Source: an uncultured Bacteroidota bacterium
Lineage (GTDB): Bacteria; Bacteroidota; Bacteroidia; Chitinophagales; Chitinophagaceae
Length of the DNA stretch: 10,968 nucleotides
Direction of reading: 5' to 3'
Assembly (NCBI GenBank): GCA_946887345.1
Contig: CAMPKR010000050.1
Span: forward strand, 1 to 10,968
This document shows positions 8,103-10,968 of this stretch, one piece after another. The notes below the pieces were generated by a model. The model was not told the DNA's origin. It ran no database searches and worked only from the letters and a program-made list of their open reading frames with translations. The position numbers and the translations under genes were made by a program. Position 1 is the stretch's first letter. Every line of letters starts with the position of its first letter.

Positions 8103-8228
8103 TAAATTGGGGTTTTTCAACAGAAAATCTACCTTTTTCACCAACCCTGTGGGGCTTTTGGGCGTCTTTACAGGGTAGGCTTTTTGGCTTTCAACGTAAT
8201 TCGTAAAAAAGTATAAATCAACATAGTT
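8103..8228 (+). promoter_or_regulatory. Structured 5' leader of the CHU_C protein mRNA
   Basis: The predicted leader is about 125 bases long. ACCCTGT (8144-8150) and ACAGGGT (8170-8176) pair perfectly; the stem can be lengthened by three G-U pairs and a G-C pair (8151-8154 with 8166-8169), leaving an 11-base loop. CTACC (8129-8133) can pair instead with GGTAG (8174-8178), which overlaps the right arm of that stem, so two exclusive folds are possible. A direct repeat GGCTTTTGG/GGCTTTTTGG occurs at 8153-8161 and 8178-8187. I cannot match it to a known riboswitch. The last 30 bases before the ATG are A-rich and look unstructured, as is usual for Bacteroidota start regions. Confidence 0.35.
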
Positions 8229-10928
8229 ATGAGTTTTACTCGTACCGTTTTTAAAGTTCTTTCTACCCTGATCCTATCTATGGGGCTTAATGCCGCACAG
8301 GCTCAGCTTACTGTGGTGCCTCACGACACAACAGTATGCGGTCAGAACGTCACCATCAATGCTATTTTAAATTCACCCACAGGTACTCAACAATTCCTTT
8401 CGGACGATGCGTATACAGGTGTACTGAACATAGGGTTCACATTCAACTATTATGGTGTTCCATATACCCAGCTTTGTATGGGGGCAAATGCGGTTTTAAA
8501 TTTCAACCTCACAAATGCTAATGGCTATTGCACCTGGCCTATTGGTGCTGCCATTCCGGGTAATGCGAACATGGTTAATGCCATTATGGGACCGTGGATG
8601 GACATTAACCCCGGTACTGGTGGCGGTATCAATTATGCTACAACAGGTGTTGCACCTAACAGAAAATTTATTGCTACCTGGTGCGGCGTGCCTTACTATG
8701 CTTGTTCCAATATACTGCTTACTACACAAATCATACTCTACGAAACCACTGACATCATCGAAGTGCATCTCGGTGAGAGGCAGACTGGTTGTTCCTGGAA
8801 TGGGGACTATGCGATAGAAGGCGTTCAAAACAATGCAGCTACACTTGCTACGGTTGTTCCTGGTCGCAATTATCCTACTATCTGGTCAGCCAGCCAGAGT
8901 GCGCATAGGTTTGAATACATAGCAGGGGCTTATGTCGTTTCTCCTATACCTTATCTTCCTATTCCTATCAACAACAGTGGTAACATTATATGGTTCCAGG
9001 GACCACCTACAAACGGTATACAGGTAGGTACGGGCTCTCAGCTTACTGTGGCTCCTACGGTGCCAACAACGTATTACGCAATTACAACGCAGTGCGCAGA
9101 TACCATCTACGACACTTGTCATGTGACTATAGGCACAGGTGATTCTATCGACTACACCATGCAGGCTGAACCTTCGTTCTGCGGATACCTTGACGGTAAC
9201 ATCACTCTGCATGGCCTGATGCCAAACGATACTTTCATAATTAACTACGCATTGAATGGTAATCCTCAGCCTCCTTTCCAGGCTATTATTCCCCTCGATA
9301 GCAGTGTGAATATTCCAAGCCTCGGTGCGGGTACTTATATCATTTATGCAGTCAACAATGGTTGCGCTACGCCGCCTGTTACTGTCGTCCTTACCGATCC
9401 GCCTTTCGATCTCGACTCGGTAACAGTGGCCAATCCTACTATCTGCGGCGCTAATGACGGGTATATAAAGTTCTGGGGAGCTGACGTTGCCAATACTCCT
9501 TACATCGTTAACTACGATAAAGATGGCGTGCCTCAACCGCCGGCTAACCTTACTTCGGATGCCAGTAAGCATGTTACTTTGCCAAATCTCGGCCCAGGTA
9601 CTTATACCAACATAGTATTCGCTAACCAGTTTGGCTGCCAGACATCAGCCTATGGTCCTTACACCTTTGTTGAGCCTCCGTTCTCTGTTGACTTTGACAC
9701 AGCTACCAGGTTTGGTTGCACATTTGATACTGTTGACTTCTTTGATAACAGCATAGGTGTGACTCAATGGGCATGGGATTTTGGCGACGGACAGAGCAGC
9801 AACCTCACAAATCCTTCTCATCCTTATCAGCAAGGTGTTTATACGGCTACCCTGGTTGGTACCAACGGTTTCTGTACCGATACTAAATCAGTACAAATAT
9901 CTCTGGTTCACCCGCTTGATGCCATATTTACGGTAAGTAAAGACAGCATCTGTAACGGCGAAACGATCATATTTACTAACCAATCGATAGGTACCAACTA
10001 CATTTACGAATGGGATTTCGGTGATGGAACCCGCGATACAGCTTTCAATACCTCACATACCTATACTACCGATGGTATTTACAACGCAACTCTTACCTTG
10101 GTAGACTTCGTTCCATGTACTAATGTTGAGTCGCAACCAATTGTTGTAGCTTCTATAGACGTAGCTATTGGTCCTAAAGACACTTCGGTTTGCCTGTCAG
10201 ATTCTATGATGCTGTACTCTGAAACATTTGCTCCGCCTTACTTCAGCGATGGTATACAATACACTTGGACTCCCGGAGACAACATAGGCAGTACTAACAC
10301 TCCTCAGACTAATTTTTATTCTGAAGTATCAGGTACATACTCTTATATACTTACTGCAACAGGCTACCCAATGGGTTGTACAGCGTCTGATACCCTAAGC
10401 TTCTTTGTACAGCCGAGGCCGGTACTTATTAACGTAACTCCTGACCAGGTGATCAAATACGGCGACAATGTTCAGCTTAATGCCGAGGGTGTTACGTATT
10501 ATCTCTGGACACCAACGATGACACTTGACAATCCGAACATCAGTTCTCCAATGGCGGCACCAAGAGAGCCGGTTACTTATACCGTTGTTGGTATGAATGA
10601 GCACGGTGGTTGTCGCGATACAGCTTACGTAACTATTGGTATCGACTTCACTATGGATGAATTCATCCCTTCTGTATTCTCTCCGAACGGCGACGGCAAG
10701 AACGATGTGTTCCGGATGGTGAATATGAAATACCAGAAGCTGGTGGAGTTCCGTGTCTTTAACCGTTGGGGTAAAGAAGTATACAATAATGTAGATCCTG
10801 CCAAAGGATGGGACGGCAGATACAACGGCGCTCCTCAGGATCCGGGTGTTTACACTTACCTGATCAGGGTTAACACCCCTGATGGCGGTCTTAAAACTTA
10901 TAAAGGCGATGTAACGCTGGTACGATAG
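8229..10928 (+). CDS. Secreted PKD-repeat protein with CHU_C (T9SS type B) C-terminal domain
   Basis: This is a large extracellular protein, probably an adhesin or surface structural protein exported by Sec and then the type IX system. Residues 1-25 are a signal peptide (basic start, hydrophobic core, cleavage after NAAQA). Residues 45-232 form a beta-rich, Gly/Asn/Tyr-rich domain resembling the NIDO-like sandwich at the start of other Bacteroidota surface proteins. Two SprB-like repeats follow (305-392, 393-484), then two PKD domains (485-560, 563-641), each with the diagnostic WDFGDG (516-521, 595-600). Two more Ig/PKD-like modules span about 644-805. The C-terminus (812-899) is the CHU_C domain: FSPNGDGKNDVF (817-828), FNRWGKEVY (844-852), WDGRYNG (861-867), PGVYTYLI (872-879), ending YKGDVTLVR. 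No enzyme motif is seen. The ligand is unknown. The ATG is the natural start because the signal peptide begins there. Confidence 0.93.
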   Translation: MSFTRTVFKVLSTLILSMGLNAAQAQLTVVPHDTTVCGQNVTINAILNSPTGTQQFLSDDAYTGVLNIGFTFNYYGVPYTQLCMGANAVLNFNLTNANGYCTWPIGAAIPGNANMVNAIMGPWMDINPGTGGGINYATTGVAPNRKFIATWCGVPYYACSNILLTTQIILYETTDIIEVHLGERQTGCSWNGDYAIEGVQNNAATLATVVPGRNYPTIWSASQSAHRFEYIAGAYVVSPIPYLPIPINNSGNIIWFQGPPTNGIQVGTGSQLTVAPTVPTTYYAITTQCADTIYDTCHVTIGTGDSIDYTMQAEPSFCGYLDGNITLHGLMPNDTFIINYALNGNPQPPFQAIIPLDSSVNIPSLGAGTYIIYAVNNGCATPPVTVVLTDPPFDLDSVTVANPTICGANDGYIKFWGADVANTPYIVNYDKDGVPQPPANLTSDASKHVTLPNLGPGTYTNIVFANQFGCQTSAYGPYTFVEPPFSVDFDTATRFGCTFDTVDFFDNSIGVTQWAWDFGDGQSSNLTNPSHPYQQGVYTATLVGTNGFCTDTKSVQISLVHPLDAIFTVSKDSICNGETIIFTNQSIGTNYIYEWDFGDGTRDTAFNTSHTYTTDGIYNATLTLVDFVPCTNVESQPIVVASIDVAIGPKDTSVCLSDSMMLYSETFAPPYFSDGIQYTWTPGDNIGSTNTPQTNFYSEVSGTYSYILTATGYPMGCTASDTLSFFVQPRPVLINVTPDQVIKYGDNVQLNAEGVTYYLWTPTMTLDNPNISSPMAAPREPVTYTVVGMNEHGGCRDTAYVTIGIDFTMDEFIPSVFSPNGDGKNDVFRMVNMKYQKLVEFRVFNRWGKEVYNNVDPAKGWDGRYNGAPQDPGVYTYLIRVNTPDGGLKTYKGDVTLVR
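9141..9680 (+). repeat. Tandem SprB-like protein repeats inside the CHU_C protein
   Basis: Two consecutive units of about 90 residues (305-392 and 393-484) align along their length: PSFCGYLDGNITLHG with PTICGANDGYIKFWG, IINYALNGNPQPP with IVNYDKDGVPQPP, IPSLGAGTY with LPNLGPGTY, NNGCAT with QFGCQT, and DPPF with EPPF. The DNA has drifted well beyond recent duplication. The pattern resembles the SprB repeat of gliding adhesins. Confidence 0.75.
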
Positions 10929-10951
10929 TATTTTGGTTAAATGCATCATAT

Positions 10952-10968
10952 AAAAGCCGGCCCATTTC
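10952..10968 (+). terminator. Left arm of a probable terminator, cut by the window end
   Basis: AAAAGCCGGCCC at 10952-10963 followed by ATTTC looks like the 5' arm and loop of an intrinsic terminator 24 bases after the stop of the secreted protein gene. The right arm would lie just outside the window, so this is a prediction. An ATG at 10941 opens a frame to the end of the window, but only nine codons are visible and it runs through this arm. Confidence 0.4.

Noticed and set aside
8103..8228. Leader as a known riboswitch (for example c-di-GMP, cobalamin or TPP)
   Set aside because: I looked for the characteristic conserved cores, such as the cobalamin-box or TPP-type motifs, and found none; only the simple pairings reported above remain.
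8886..9572. 228-codon minus-strand open frame opposite the secreted protein gene
   Set aside because: It arises from the Thr/Asn/Gly-rich repeats read backwards; the forward protein has a signal peptide, PKD motifs and a complete CHU_C domain.
1..10968. CRISPR array, insertion sequence, integrase/attachment site, tRNA or toxin-antitoxin module
   Set aside because: I saw no regularly spaced repeats, terminal inverted repeats with a transposase, tRNA-like cloverleaf or small paired genes; the window is filled by ordinary full-length genes with short gaps.

Overview
The window reads as chromosome of an aerobic Bacteroidota bacterium, most likely of the Chitinophagaceae/Chitinophagales type. The signs are a secreted 899-residue protein ending in the CHU_C (gliding-motility-associated, type IX secretion) C-terminal domain, a promoter matching the Bacteroidota consensus TTTG/TAnnTTTG, and gene starts that almost all lack Shine-Dalgarno sequences. 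All genes are on the + strand. The genus is an inference; there is no rRNA or other marker gene here.

Positions 7-7068 hold a tightly packed seven-gene tetrapyrrole operon, hemA-hemC-hemD-hemE-hemF-hemB-hemL. Neighbouring genes overlap or abut (spacings 0, -14, -4, -1, +10 and +9 bases), so they are almost certainly co-transcribed and translationally coupled. The products run from glutamyl-tRNA to protoporphyrinogen IX by the C5 route: HemA and HemL make 5-aminolevulinate, HemB makes porphobilinogen, HemC and HemD make uroporphyrinogen III, HemE makes coproporphyrinogen III, and the oxygen-dependent HemF makes protoporphyrinogen IX. Glutamyl-tRNA synthetase, protoporphyrinogen oxidase and ferrochelatase are not in the window. 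The operon promoter lies upstream of base 1.

Positions 7069-7184 are a short intergenic stretch with a possible promoter. It leads into a 273-residue cytoplasmic protein of unknown function (7185-8006), largely helical, with only a faint C-terminal resemblance to RteC-type Bacteroidota proteins.

Positions 8007-8228 form an AT-rich intergenic region with a weak terminator-like hairpin, a good Bacteroidota promoter and a leader of about 125 bases that can fold. It precedes the large secreted protein (8229-10928): signal peptide, N-terminal beta-rich domain, two SprB-like repeats, two PKD domains, two further Ig/PKD-like modules and the CHU_C sorting domain. The last 17 bases look like the left arm of a terminator cut by the window edge.

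Most of the window is conventional. I see no mobile element, CRISPR array, tRNA/rRNA gene, toxin-antitoxin pair or defence system. The least explained parts are the orphan gene at 7185-8006 and the structured leader at 8103-8228.
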